Both the position numbers and the translations under genes were made by a program. This document shows, in pieces, positions 14,524 to 23,713 of a DNA stretch of 28,552 nucleotides (the first letter of the stretch is position 1; each line of letters starts with the position of its first letter). Under the pieces are notes generated by a model. That model saw only the letters and a list, made by a program, of their open reading frames with translations, searched no databases and had not been told where the DNA came from. Origin of the DNA: SHLQ01 sp964196045 (lineage in GTDB: Bacteria > Actinomycetota > Acidimicrobiia > Acidimicrobiales > SHLQ01); NCBI GenBank assembly GCA_964196045.1, contig CAXMRH010000274.1, positions 1-28,552 on the forward strand. The letters run 5' to 3'.

Positions 14524-16849
14524 CCTCGTCGGCCTCGTGGACCGCGATCAACGCGGCGTTCACGATGCTGCCCGCGTTGATGCCTGTGACCTCATGGAGG
14601 TCGGCAATTGTGCCGGACTCACCGAAGCGGTCGACGCCCAGTGCCAGCTGTCGGGTGCCGAGCGCTGAGCCGATCCAGGCAAGGCTGTGGCTGGACGCAT
14701 CGTGCACCGAAACAATGGGCCTCCGGCGTTCGGCGGCAGGAACGAGCCGGTGAAGGTGACTTGGGCTTCGAACGACCTGCGCCTCTCGCGCTGAGCTGGC
14801 GTAGGTTCGCTGCCAGCTTCGGTATGTCCGGTCCGGGCTCGTGAGGTGCACCACGGTGGCTTGCACCCCTTCATCGTCTAGCTCGGCGGCCGCTGCCAAG
14901 GCCTCGGGTGCCATCACCCCTGTGGTTACGATGGTGACGCCGGGCCGGCCATCGTCGGGCGCATCGATGAGACGGTAACCGCCTGCGAGCACCGCGGTCC
15001 GCAACGCCGACTCACCCATGCGGTCGAGGACGGACGCAAATGCGGCTTGGTCGATCGGACGGGTCGAGAGACGGAGATAACAGCTTTCGCCGTCGTCGTC
15101 GCCGAGTCGTTGGAGCGCGTCGCAGAGAAGCCAGTCCACCTCGGTTGCGTACGCCGGTTCGGCGTAGTGGACGTTGGGCAATTCGGCTCCGACCGAAGCT
15201 GTGATCGTCGACTGATGTGCACCACCCTCGGGTGCCAGAGTGACCCCAGCTGGAGTGCCGACCACGACAAACCGGGCGTCGTTGTACGCGCCATAGATGA
15301 AGGCATCGAGACCTCGTAGGACGAACGGGTCGTACACCGCTCCAATCGGCAACAGGTGATGGCCATGGTGGTCGTGGCTGAGGCCGAGCTGACCAAGCAA
15401 CATGAACAAGTTCATCTCCGAGATGCCGAGTTCTATGTGTTGCCCGCTTGGTGAAGGCGCCCACTTCAGTAGCTGGTCCGCCCCTCCGTGGTCTTCTCGT
15501 TCGGTTGGCGCATACACGCCGCGTTTGTTGATCCAGCCACCGAGGTTCGTGCTCATGGAAACGTCGGGCGCGGTCGTGACGATCCGCTCCCCCACGCCGG
15601 TTACGTCACTGAGGCTGGCCAGCACACGGCCGAAAGCCACCTGCGTCGAAACCATCGACTCTCGGACCGGGCCGCGAACACTGATGGGAATTGGGAGTAC
15701 CGGTCGAGGCGCCGGTGCCTCGTTGTTGATTGCACCACCGACCGATGCACACAAGTGGCCGGCCGGAGATTCAGGATCGAAGCGATCCCACTCGGAGGCC
15801 TCATCCAGACCGAGCCTCGATCGGAAGTCGTCGATCTGCTCGTGGTTTAGCAACGCCGCATGGTTCATCGGGTCGCCGGCGATCGGGAGACCCCATCCCT
15901 TGATCGTGTAGGCGAACAACACGCTTGGCCGGTCGGTCACCCGATCGCACTCTGCATACGCATCGAGAAGCGACGCGTGATCGTGACCGCCGAGGTCGGT
16001 GACCAGAGAACGCAACGACTCATCATCATGCCCGTCCGCCAGAGAGCGCACGCCCGTGTCCGCATCGATCAGAAACTTCTCCCGTAGTGCGGAGCCTTGC
16101 AACGCGAACAGCGACTGGTACCACTCGTTCGACATCGAGTCGATGTGGTCTCGCAACGGCTCGCCATCGGGCTCGTCGAACGCTGCCTGAAGTCGCGTGC
16201 CGTACTTCGCTTCGACAACGTGCCACCCTGCATCTTCGAAGAACTTCTCTTGCCGAATGGCCGCAATGTCGGGGATCACGCGATCGAGGCTCTGACGGTT
16301 CAAGTCGACCACCATGGTGAAGTTCGACAGACCGTCGGTGGCGGGGTCCGCAATGGCCTCCCAGATATTGCCCTCATCGAGCTCCGCATCGCCGACGAGG
16401 GCGATGAACCGCGCATTCGGCTGGCGGCCGATGTGCTCGTCGAGGTACCGACGCGTCAGCGCAGAGAAGAGGGGTGCAACCGCGCCGAGACCCACAGACC
16501 CGGTGGAAAAGTCTGCAACATCGGGATCCTTGGTTCGACTCGGGTACGCCTGCAGACCACCTCGTTGGCGAAGGGTCGTCAGGTAGCTTCGATCGAGCTC
16601 GCCGGTCAGATACTTGATTGCGTGATACACGGGCGATGCATGCGGCTTCACCGCAACCTTGTCCTCGCCGCCGATATGAGCGAACCACAAGGCCGTCATG
16701 ATCGAGACCATTGATGCAGACGAGGCCTGATGACCTCCGACCTTCACCTCCGTGTTGCCTCGACGGTTCGCCGCGTCAACTATGCGACACGCCAACCAGA
16801 GCACGCGTTGTTCGATCTCACGCAGAACGTCCAGGTCAGGTCGGTCCAT
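14507..16849 (-). CDS. AceE-like thiamine-diphosphate E1 / transketolase-family enzyme
   Basis: From ATG 16849 the product is 780 residues and begins MDRPDLDVLREIEQ. The longer reading back to 17101 only translates the hairpin repeats and is rejected. The first domain (about 15-420) has H40 in GGHQASSAS, H70 in KPHASPVYH and the ThDP-Mg motif GDAELDEGNIWEA continuing to DLN at about 153-184. The second pyrimidine-type domain spans about 470-640, and a transketolase C-terminal domain about 650-780. This layout and length fit homodimeric pyruvate dehydrogenase E1 (AceE, usually near 890 aa) and its shorter relatives acting on 2-oxo acids. No E2 or E3 gene is nearby, so it may work with distant partners or on another substrate. 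It is last in a minus-strand series behind a racemase-family gene and a strong hairpin. Confidence 0.8.
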   Translation of the reverse strand: MDRPDLDVLREIEQRVLWLACRIVDAANRRGNTEVKVGGHQASSASMVSIMTALWFAHIGGEDKVAVKPHASPVYHAIKYLTGELDRSYLTTLRQRGGLQAYPSRTKDPDVADFSTGSVGLGAVAPLFSALTRRYLDEHIGRQPNARFIALVGDAELDEGNIWEAIADPATDGLSNFTMVVDLNRQSLDRVIPDIAAIRQEKFFEDAGWHVVEAKYGTRLQAAFDEPDGEPLRDHIDSMSNEWYQSLFALQGSALREKFLIDADTGVRSLADGHDDESLRSLVTDLGGHDHASLLDAYAECDRVTDRPSVLFAYTIKGWGLPIAGDPMNHAALLNHEQIDDFRSRLGLDEASEWDRFDPESPAGHLCASVGGAINNEAPAPRPVLPIPISVRGPVRESMVSTQVAFGRVLASLSDVTGVGERIVTTAPDVSMSTNLGGWINKRGVYAPTEREDHGGADQLLKWAPSPSGQHIELGISEMNLFMLLGQLGLSHDHHGHHLLPIGAVYDPFVLRGLDAFIYGAYNDARFVVVGTPAGVTLAPEGGAHQSTITASVGAELPNVHYAEPAYATEVDWLLCDALQRLGDDDGESCYLRLSTRPIDQAAFASVLDRMGESALRTAVLAGGYRLIDAPDDGRPGVTIVTTGVMAPEALAAAAELDDEGVQATVVHLTSPDRTYRSWQRTYASSAREAQVVRSPSHLHRLVPAAERRRPIVSVHDASSHSLAWIGSALGTRQLALGVDRFGESGTIADLHEVTGINAGSIVNAALIAVHEADEVSLPE

Positions 16850-16973
16850 GACCCCAGTCTTGCCGACACGACGCAACTCCACGAAGCCGACATCCAACTG
16901 GCGTGTCAGTGGAGCGGAGCTCGCTGAGCGACCACGAGCGTGGACGCGGACGTCGGGCGGAAGTCCCGACGAA

Positions 16974-17034
16974 GGGGCCTGACCCCTTACGTTGTAAGGG
17001 GTCAGGCCCCTTACGTTGTAAGGGGTCAGGCCCC
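16974..17034. repeat. Long perfect hairpin plus 24-bp tandem repeat (REP-like), likely terminator or attenuator
   Basis: GGGGCCTGACCCCTTAC at 16974-16990 pairs perfectly with 16994-17010 across a 3-base loop (17-bp stem). The 24-bp unit TTACGTTGTAA plus GGGGTCAGGCCCC at 16987-17010 is repeated exactly at 17011-17034. The last base touches the stop codon of the racemase gene. GGGGTCAGGCCCC-type motifs occur as dispersed intergenic palindromes in several bacterial groups, which suggests a REP-like origin; locally it should reduce read-through into the E1 gene. Confidence 0.85.
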
Positions 17035-18089
17035 TAACCCCAGATGTCGCCGATGGTGAAGCCTTCGGTGAAGGGGTCGGTGTCGTCGAGGACGTAGTCA
17101 CCCATGCCGGTTATCCAGCCCTGTCCGCTGATCTCGGGGATGATCGCCGCGTACTCACCCACCACCGTCTCCTCGACGATGCGCCCGGTGAACGTCGTGC
17201 CCAAGGGGCCCTCATGGACAAACTCGTCTCCAGCCGCCAACTCGCCACGCGCGTACAGCACAGCCATCTTGGCCGAGGTGCCAGTGCCGCACGGACAGCG
17301 GTCCAGGGCCCCGGTCCAGGTTTGGGGTCGGTCCCAATCGAGTTGACCGGTAGCGACAGTGACCGCGTTGCGACAGGACGCGTCCGCCCGACTCGCCGAC
17401 CCGGACAGCTGTGAGATCGTCGGCCCTGTCAGTTCGGGTGTGATCGGGTGGACGACTGGAAGCTGCTCGACGGTGGCGACGCGGATCATCTCGCTCGCCC
17501 GCGCGATCTGCGCCCCGTTCGCCGCACTCAGATCGACCCCCAAGGCGTCCCCATCCGCGATCGCATAGAACATGCCACCCCACGCGATGTCGACGAGGAC
17601 CGTCCCCAGTTCAGGCACTTCGATCGGCACGTCGAGATGGAGCGCGAACGATGGCACGTTTCGGAAGTGCACCCGTATGACTTTGCCATCGCTGCAATCG
17701 GCACGAATACCGATCAATCCTGCGGGAGCCTCGAGCGTGAGTTCTGTGATGGGTTCGACCATGGGCAAAATCCCAGTCTCCAAGAGGGCCGTCACCACGC
17801 AGATCGTGTTGCTCCCCGACATCGGCGGGTACTCCGTCTGCTCCATGATGATAAAGCCCGCATCTGCCTCGGGATTCGACGACGGCACGAGCGCGTTGCA
17901 GCACAACCCGGGGTACCCGCGTGGCTCGCGTAACATCTGAAGCCGGATGTGATCGGCGTGCGTCTCGAGCCACCGCATCTTCTGCAGCATGGTGCCTTCG
18001 GGTAGCTCCGGCATGCCAGCAGTGATGACACGACCGGGTTCGCCCTCTGCATGCACGTCAACGGCAGATAGTCGTGTCGAGAATCCCAC
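17034..18089 (-). CDS. Proline-racemase-family enzyme (hydroxyproline epimerase/dehydratase type) with Ser/Cys pair
   Basis: The 351-residue product begins with the family signature DVHAEGEPGRVIT (about 11-23). The first catalytic position lies in PMSGSNT (Ser91), where true proline racemases and 4-hydroxyproline epimerases carry Cys. The second is Cys267 in DRCPCGTGTSAKM. The substrate-carboxylate and C-terminal GWITGMGDYVLDDTDPF segments are also present. Within this superfamily a Ser/Cys or Thr/Cys pair is associated with 3-hydroxyproline dehydratase or epimerase activity rather than simple proline racemisation, so a hydroxyproline substrate is the best guess. It starts at a GTG three bases after the MscS stop and is followed directly by the hairpin repeat. 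No hydroxyproline catabolic genes are adjacent. Confidence 0.88.
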   Translation of the reverse strand: MGFSTRLSAVDVHAEGEPGRVITAGMPELPEGTMLQKMRWLETHADHIRLQMLREPRGYPGLCCNALVPSSNPEADAGFIIMEQTEYPPMSGSNTICVVTALLETGILPMVEPITELTLEAPAGLIGIRADCSDGKVIRVHFRNVPSFALHLDVPIEVPELGTVLVDIAWGGMFYAIADGDALGVDLSAANGAQIARASEMIRVATVEQLPVVHPITPELTGPTISQLSGSASRADASCRNAVTVATGQLDWDRPQTWTGALDRCPCGTGTSAKMAVLYARGELAAGDEFVHEGPLGTTFTGRIVEETVVGEYAAIIPEISGQGWITGMGDYVLDDTDPFTEGFTIGDIWG

Positions 18090-18092
18090 CCG

Positions 18093-19124
18093 TCAATCTC
18101 TCGTGAGCGAAGCGTCGTCGTCGTTCTTGACCCACACCGTTCGTTGAGGGAACGGGATCTCGATTCCTGCCTCGTCGAGCGCCTTCTTCAGACGTCCGTT
18201 GATCATTCGGGAGACCGCCCATTGCTCGGCCGGGTCGGTCTTCACCACTGCCCGGATGACCACCGCACTTTCACCAAAAGCTTGCACGCCCTGCACCACG
18301 GGCTCCTCGATGATCGTTGCAGTTTCCTCGTTCTGGTGCCAGGCCTCGTCGAGAACAATCTTGATCACCGCCATCGCCTCATCGATATCGGTGTCGTATG
18401 AGACCTCGATATCGAAGACCGACTGCGACCAGACTTGCGAATAGTTGCCTACCCGTTGGATCACGCCGTTGGGCACGGTCCACAGCACGCCCGACAAATC
18501 GCGGACCTGCGTGGTGCGAAAGCCAACCTCCTCTACGGTTCCGATCGCTTCGCCAACATCGATCACGTCACCGACCCCGTACTGATCCTCAATGATCACG
18601 AAGATCCCTGCGAGGAAGTCGCGAACGACCGACTGTGCGCCAAAGCCAATCGCAATGCCGGCAATCCCGGCACTGGCGATCAGTGGTCCCAGGGAAATGC
18701 CGATCTCGCCAAGGATCAAGAACGACGCCGTCGTCCACACAACGATCGACACCAAACTCTCGAGCATCGCCCCCAGGGTGACAGCCCGCTTCTCCGCCCG
18801 GGCAGTTTGTTTTTTGTGCTGTGCAAGTCTGCTCACACGTCGAAGAACCGGATTGTCCTCAAGTTCAGCGCTTCGCTGACGGGTCGAACGATCAGCCACT
18901 TCGGTTGCAAAACGAGACACGACTCTCCGACCGATGCGGGTCGCCAACCATGCCAGGGCGATGATCAAGAGCACGCGGAGGGGCCGATCGAGGAACCAGT
19001 CCGCGATGCCTGCCCACGTCTCGCTGTCGGTCTGATCGAAGACCCACTCGCAGATCAGGTTTGGACTGGACCCGCATGCGCTCTCGACCGTCGACTCAGC
19101 TGCAGATGTTGTCTCTTGCACCAT
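18093..19124 (-). CDS. MscS-family mechanosensitive channel
   Basis: A 343-residue product with GGAGAG about 7 bases before ATG 19124. After an acidic N-terminus come a first membrane helix at about 48-66 (LRVLLIIALAWLATRI), a second at about 118-143 and the pore-lining third helix at about 150-180 with the Gly/Ala pattern IAGIAIGFGAQSVVRDFLAG typical of MscS. The beta domain follows (about 185-245, YGVGDVIDVGEAIGTVEEV and TVPNGVIQRVGNYSQ), then the alpha/beta C-terminal domain to about 330. Such channels open on membrane tension to release solutes during hypo-osmotic shock. It sits between acyl-CoA dehydrogenase (41-base gap) and the racemase-family gene (3-base gap), so the three are probably co-transcribed. 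Confidence 0.93.
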   Translation of the reverse strand: MVQETTSAAESTVESACGSSPNLICEWVFDQTDSETWAGIADWFLDRPLRVLLIIALAWLATRIGRRVVSRFATEVADRSTRQRSAELEDNPVLRRVSRLAQHKKQTARAEKRAVTLGAMLESLVSIVVWTTASFLILGEIGISLGPLIASAGIAGIAIGFGAQSVVRDFLAGIFVIIEDQYGVGDVIDVGEAIGTVEEVGFRTTQVRDLSGVLWTVPNGVIQRVGNYSQVWSQSVFDIEVSYDTDIDEAMAVIKIVLDEAWHQNEETATIIEEPVVQGVQAFGESAVVIRAVVKTDPAEQWAVSRMINGRLKKALDEAGIEIPFPQRTVWVKNDDDASLTRD

Positions 19125-19165
19125 GGCACTCTCCCCACCTCGCGGCGGGCACCATCTTTGCGCTC

Positions 19166-20356
19166 CTAGCTGCGAGGAACGTCGATCCAGGCAATCTCCT
19201 TGTCGACCCGCGGTTCTCCGGGGAGGCCAAGTACTTGTTCACCGAGAATGTTCCGCATGATCTCGGACGTTCCACCTTCGATGCTGTTCGCCCGGGCACG
19301 AAGGAACGCATACCTCGGACCACCACCGATACCTGAGAGATCGAGGGTCTCTGGCCGACGGAAGGTGTAGTCGTAGTCGACCTGGCCCGCCGGCCCCATG
19401 AGGTCGATGGTCAGTGCGTAGACGTCCTTATTGAGCTCCGCGTACATCGTCTTGGCCACCGAGCCCTCAGGCCCGGGATTACCAACCTTGCGACTCTGCG
19501 ACGCCCTCATGTTCGTCAACCGCAGCGCCTCTGCCTTCGTCCAGAGCTTCATCACGGCTTCACGGCGGGTCGGCGTCTGCTCCTCGGGTGTCAGCTTTTG
19601 CCACACAGTGGTCAGCTCCCCAATTGCTCCGCCACCCTGTTTTGGCGTACCACCGCCGATGGCCGTCCGCTCGTTCATCAGCGTCGTCAGCGCAGCACGC
19701 CATCCCTCGCCTACGTCACCAATCCGGTTCGCGTCGGGGATTCGCACGTCCGTGAGGTACACCTCGTTGAACTCGGCTTCGCCGGTGATCTGACGAAGCG
19801 GACGCACCTCCACACCTTGGGCGCGCATATCGACGGCGAAATACGTCATGCCTTTGTGCTTCGGAAGGGACGGGTCGGTGCGGACCACGAGCATTCCCCA
19901 GTCCGCCACGTGGGCCAGCGTGTTCCACACCTTTTGACCATTCACGACCCACTCATCACCGTCACGCAACGCCTTGGCCGCGAGGCCGGCAAAGTCAGAC
20001 CCTGCTCCAGGTTCCGAGAACAACTGACACCACAGCTCTTCGCCCGTAAACATCGGACGGAGGAACCGCTCCTTCAGATCCTCTGACCCGTGGGTGAGAA
20101 TCGTCGGTCCGGCGAGATGACGGAAGAAGCTGCTTGGATCCTCCGGGGCGCGACCGGCCTCCACGACCCGTTTCTCGACATGTCGCTGGAGCGATGGCGC
20201 TAGTCCGAGCCCGCCGCGTCCTTCCGGGGAGGACACGGCGCCTAGTCCGCAGTCGTATTGATGGCCTCGAAACTCGATGGTTGACATGGTCATTGGGTCA
20301 TGTTCGGCGAGCAGCGCGTCGATGGCACCGTCGAGTTCTGTCAGGGCGTCAATCAT
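19166..20356 (-). CDS. Acyl-CoA dehydrogenase
   Basis: The first ATG is at 20356 (396 residues); a TTG at 20398 would add 14. The order is a helical N-terminal domain, a beta domain with LFSEPGAGSDFAGLA and EWVVNGQKVWNTLAHVADWG binding FAD and substrate (about 130-180), and the C-terminal helical bundle ending in SIEGGTSEIMRNILGEQVLG (about 355-375), the dinucleotide and quaternary-contact signature. These flavoenzymes oxidise acyl-CoA thioesters to enoyl-CoA and pass electrons to ETF. The EGGTSEI region and the presence of Trp in GQKVWNT are typical of actinobacterial lineages acting on longer, branched or steroid-side-chain acyl-CoAs; the substrate is not determinable here. No partner subunit or beta-oxidation gene adjoins it; MscS follows on the same strand. 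Confidence 0.93.
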   Translation of the reverse strand: MIDALTELDGAIDALLAEHDPMTMSTIEFRGHQYDCGLGAVSSPEGRGGLGLAPSLQRHVEKRVVEAGRAPEDPSSFFRHLAGPTILTHGSEDLKERFLRPMFTGEELWCQLFSEPGAGSDFAGLAAKALRDGDEWVVNGQKVWNTLAHVADWGMLVVRTDPSLPKHKGMTYFAVDMRAQGVEVRPLRQITGEAEFNEVYLTDVRIPDANRIGDVGEGWRAALTTLMNERTAIGGGTPKQGGGAIGELTTVWQKLTPEEQTPTRREAVMKLWTKAEALRLTNMRASQSRKVGNPGPEGSVAKTMYAELNKDVYALTIDLMGPAGQVDYDYTFRRPETLDLSGIGGGPRYAFLRARANSIEGGTSEIMRNILGEQVLGLPGEPRVDKEIAWIDVPRS

Positions 20357-20498
20357 GGTGGCAACGTATTCGATCCACGGAGCGTAAACCACACGCAAGC
20401 CACATCAGAACGGCATGACCCCACCCCCTCATCACGGAGAGTAAGGTTTCGTCACCGGAGAGGGCCGCGAGCGGGCGTTTGCAGGAAGACCTCACCGA

Positions 20499-20744
20499 AT
20501 GACAATCGACGACCCAGCCCTCGAAGAGCGGCGATTCACCGCAACGCACGACCGAATCATTCAGGCGCTGGTCGAACAACTCCACGACGTGTCGACCCGA
20601 CTCAACGCGCTCGAAACGGAGAAGCCGAACGAAAACGCACTGGCTCCGCCTGCCATTCCAGCAACACCTGCCACGCAGTCGAGCAGGCCCTCGTGGCAAA
20701 GCAAGACCGGCCGCCAGGCAGGTTGGCAACCGGCTAGGCGCTAA
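20499..20744 (+). CDS. Hypothetical 81-aa protein
   Basis: ATG 20499 has GGAAGA about 10 bases upstream. The first 45 residues (ERRFTATHDRIIQALVEQLH, then DVSTRLNALE) form a heptad-like amphipathic helix. The tail is a Pro/Ala/Ser/Gln-rich, basic and probably disordered segment. No family is recognised. It is divergent from the acyl-CoA dehydrogenase, and its TAA overlaps the stop codon of the convergent UPF0182 gene by two bases (shared CTAA at 20741-20744). It is probably real but small enough that chance is possible. Confidence 0.5.
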   Translation: MTIDDPALEERRFTATHDRIIQALVEQLHDVSTRLNALETEKPNENALAPPAIPATPATQSSRPSWQSKTGRQAGWQPARR

Positions 20745-23692
20745 GCCGAATCGGAACTTTCCTCCGCGGCAGCGGCAGTCGCTGTCTCGTCGCCATCTTC
20801 GATCTCTTTGAGCAGCTCTTGTAGCTCCCGGAGCGCCTCGTCCTGCAAACGTTCGTATTCAGCGAAGTCAGGCAGAGCCCCTTCGGCATCGGCGAACTTC
20901 TGAAGAACCTCGTCCAGGCGTGCTGCAACTTCTGCGCTGGCCTCGCCGATATCGATCGAGCCGGTTGTCTCCTCATCCTCGACGATGTCGGGAACGGCGA
21001 CGCCAACGAGTGCCGCAGCGTCTTCGATCGGAAGATTATACAACTCGGACAGAGCACCGGGATAGGTCGGTGCAAAGCCGATCCTGTCTCCCTGCACGAC
21101 AGCGACGAACTTGATCTGAGGTTCGGTTGGTTCGAGTGGACTCTCCGCTAATGGTTCACGCTGCACGTAAAACGGCCGCACATAGACCACGGACTCGTCG
21201 ACGAGCAGCACGATCAGATTGCCGGACAGAAACTGCGAACCACCACGACCGAGTTGCGTACTCTCCTCGGAAATCTCGGCGTTCGAGTTCAAAATCTCAT
21301 CGATTTGAAACGGACCACGAACGAGCACATTGTTCCCCGCGCTCATCTCGTATTGGCGAAGCTCGAGATCGCCAGTGGTATCAGTTCGGCCCACGAAGTA
21401 GGACGTCAGCTCGCGCACGGCAGATGGAACGAACGGTCTGGAGATGACGAAGGTCGGCTCGTCCTCGTCGGGTAGCTGGGTGACCTGGTAATACGGATCA
21501 ACAGGACGGCTCCGGTCAGGTACGACCCGCGGGTTGGTCGGATCGCTCGTGTCGAGACGAGTGATCGCGGTGCTATTCGAGACCGTGTCAGAGTTGTCCG
21601 CAATTTCCCATGCCAGATCGCCAGTGAAGAAGTCGCCGACGCCGTCGAGCTGATATCGACCCCACATGCCGGTCTGCATGATGAAGAGGTCCTCTGGATA
21701 CCGAAGGTGTTCCGCGACAGCGTCAGGCATCTCGGATGCGTCCTTGAACAGGTCGTCGAAAGCCTGACGGTACGCCCTCAGAAGGGGGTCATCGGGATCG
21801 ACCACATAGAAGTCGACCGTTCCGTCGTACGCATCGACGACGACCTTGACCGAGTTGCGGACGTAGTTGAAGTTCCGCCGAAGACCCGATGACGAAGGCA
21901 ACTGGGACACGTTTGCGAATTCGCCGTACGGGAACCGATCTGACGTGGTGTACGCATCGATCACATAGGAGATACCCCCGTCGACCACAATTGGATATGG
22001 GTTCGAGTCGTACTGTAGGAACGGCGCAACCCGGCGGGCACGTTCAGTTACGTCGCGAGCGAACATCACCTCGGTCTCGTCGGTGATGATGCCAGAGATG
22101 AGCGGCTCGATCGCACCGAACCGGAACGCGAACGCGAGCCTGGAGAAGAGGCTCGACATCGGGATACCGCCCTCCCCGTCGTAGCCGTACCCGTCGATGA
22201 AGTCGAACTCCGCAGAGCTCGTGCCGGTGACCGCGTACTGGCTGACCCCATCACCGAAGTAGATCTGCGGCTGATCGATGACAACCGTGTCTTCGAGTTG
22301 GTTCTCGAGCGGAGCATCGCCGATGAGGAAGATAGGTTCGCCGTTCGCGTTAAAGCGATTCGCAGGCGCTAAGACAAGGCCATAACCATGGGTTCGGACA
22401 GCGTGGCGGATCTCCCACGAGAGGCTGGACTGGTTGCCGATCTCCCTGGCGCCAACGACCACAGGCGTCATCTGGCCGTCGATGTCGTATCGGTCCACGT
22501 CGACCGCTCGGTCAAAGTCGTCGTAGACGAGCCGGTCGCGTTGTTGGAGCGTGAACGAGTCGTCGACGATCCGAGGATCGAGGAGCCGGGCGTTCGAGAA
22601 GACCCCGCGGTTCGCTAGAACAGCGTCGGCGGTGAGTTGCGCGTCGTTGAAGATGAACTCGCCGGCGATGACCTCGTCGATCCCGAGCCCGACCCTCGTC
22701 GACGCGATGTTGCGTTCGATGTAGGTGCGCTCGCGGGCCAACTCGTCGGGAGCCACCTGGAACTGCTGAATGACGGCTGGGTAGATGCCACCTGCCAGGA
22801 CCGCGATGAGTGCCCAGAGGCCAACGGCAACCGATGGCAGTGCCCACCCGCGACGCCAGATGTTCGCGACGAGAAGACCAACCGAGAACAGCGAGATCAA
22901 CAGCAAGAGTTGGATTGCCGGGAGACTGGCATTGAGGTCGGTGTAGAACGCACCCCGACGAAACCCCTGCCCCGAGGTGAGCAGCTCGAACCGCTGCAAG
23001 TAATAGTCAGCGGCCTTCAGAGCGGCCAAGATCGCAAGGATGACCGATAGGTGCGCCTTCACCTGAGGAGTCGATCGACGATCCACAGTCTGAATTCGAA
23101 TCCCACCGTTGATGTAGTGCCAGATGCCGGTGATGATCCCGATGATGATGAACGTCGCGAAGAACCAGCTGACGACGAAACTCAGGAAAGGAAGGCGGAA
23201 GAGGTAGAAGGAGATGTCCTGGTCGAAGACCGGGTCGACCGCACCGAAGTCGACCGGGTTGGTGAACAGGAGCCACTCGTTCCACTGGGCAGCCGCACCG
23301 CCGCCGGCCACGAGTGCGAAGAATCCGGCAATCGCGAACCGGATCAAGCCGTTGCGGCGGCCGACGGTCTCGTGCCACCGAACGAGGAGTTCCTCTTCGG
23401 GGCCAGGAGGCCGAAGCGCAGGTGCAATGCGATCTGCGATGACCAGGTTGAGCCATGCGAGCACGAAGAAGATCGACACGAAGACGACCGACAGGATGAT
23501 CTTCGCCCCGAGGATTCCCGTCCACACCGACGTGCGGTTCAGGTCATCGAACCACAGATAGTCCGTGTAGAGGCTGAGCAGCCCGCGCAACGATGCCAGC
23601 AGCACAAGCACCGCGACAATGACGATTGCACCAATGGCCCGCCGCTTACCTGACCGTGCGACTCGGGGTTCCGGTTCTTGTTCGCTCTCCAT
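20741..23692 (-). CDS. UPF0182 family large membrane protein
   Basis: A 983-residue product typical in length and order of UPF0182/COG1615. About seven transmembrane helices occur in the first ~325 residues (near 18-38, 52-80, 112-135, 165-190, 205-225, 258-280 and 285-310). A large extracytoplasmic part follows (about 320-890), with recognisable family blocks such as QTGMWGRYQLDGVGDFF, NSTAITRLDTSDPTNPR and QPQIYFGDG. The end (about 900-983) is acidic, Glu/Asp/Ala-rich coiled coil. Function is unknown; the family is near-universal in Actinobacteria and sits next to a Lon-like PDZ protease gene there, as here. It lies 21 bases after the DivIVA-like gene on the same strand, so they probably share a transcript. 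Confidence 0.95.
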   Translation of the reverse strand: MESEQEPEPRVARSGKRRAIGAIVIVAVLVLLASLRGLLSLYTDYLWFDDLNRTSVWTGILGAKIILSVVFVSIFFVLAWLNLVIADRIAPALRPPGPEEELLVRWHETVGRRNGLIRFAIAGFFALVAGGGAAAQWNEWLLFTNPVDFGAVDPVFDQDISFYLFRLPFLSFVVSWFFATFIIIGIITGIWHYINGGIRIQTVDRRSTPQVKAHLSVILAILAALKAADYYLQRFELLTSGQGFRRGAFYTDLNASLPAIQLLLLISLFSVGLLVANIWRRGWALPSVAVGLWALIAVLAGGIYPAVIQQFQVAPDELARERTYIERNIASTRVGLGIDEVIAGEFIFNDAQLTADAVLANRGVFSNARLLDPRIVDDSFTLQQRDRLVYDDFDRAVDVDRYDIDGQMTPVVVGAREIGNQSSLSWEIRHAVRTHGYGLVLAPANRFNANGEPIFLIGDAPLENQLEDTVVIDQPQIYFGDGVSQYAVTGTSSAEFDFIDGYGYDGEGGIPMSSLFSRLAFAFRFGAIEPLISGIITDETEVMFARDVTERARRVAPFLQYDSNPYPIVVDGGISYVIDAYTTSDRFPYGEFANVSQLPSSSGLRRNFNYVRNSVKVVVDAYDGTVDFYVVDPDDPLLRAYRQAFDDLFKDASEMPDAVAEHLRYPEDLFIMQTGMWGRYQLDGVGDFFTGDLAWEIADNSDTVSNSTAITRLDTSDPTNPRVVPDRSRPVDPYYQVTQLPDEDEPTFVISRPFVPSAVRELTSYFVGRTDTTGDLELRQYEMSAGNNVLVRGPFQIDEILNSNAEISEESTQLGRGGSQFLSGNLIVLLVDESVVYVRPFYVQREPLAESPLEPTEPQIKFVAVVQGDRIGFAPTYPGALSELYNLPIEDAAALVGVAVPDIVEDEETTGSIDIGEASAEVAARLDEVLQKFADAEGALPDFAEYERLQDEALRELQELLKEIEDGDETATAAAAEESSDSA

Positions 23693-23713
23693 GTCTGACT
23701 GAGGCTACCGCCG

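Noticed and set aside
16974..17034. CRISPR-like array
   Set aside because: The 24-bp units are directly adjacent with no spacers, and there are no cas genes.
16850..17101. Extended N-terminus of the E1-like protein
   Set aside because: The extra 84 residues translate the palindromic repeat (repeated GLTPYNVR) and overlap the racemase stop; the family-like sequence begins at ATG 16849.
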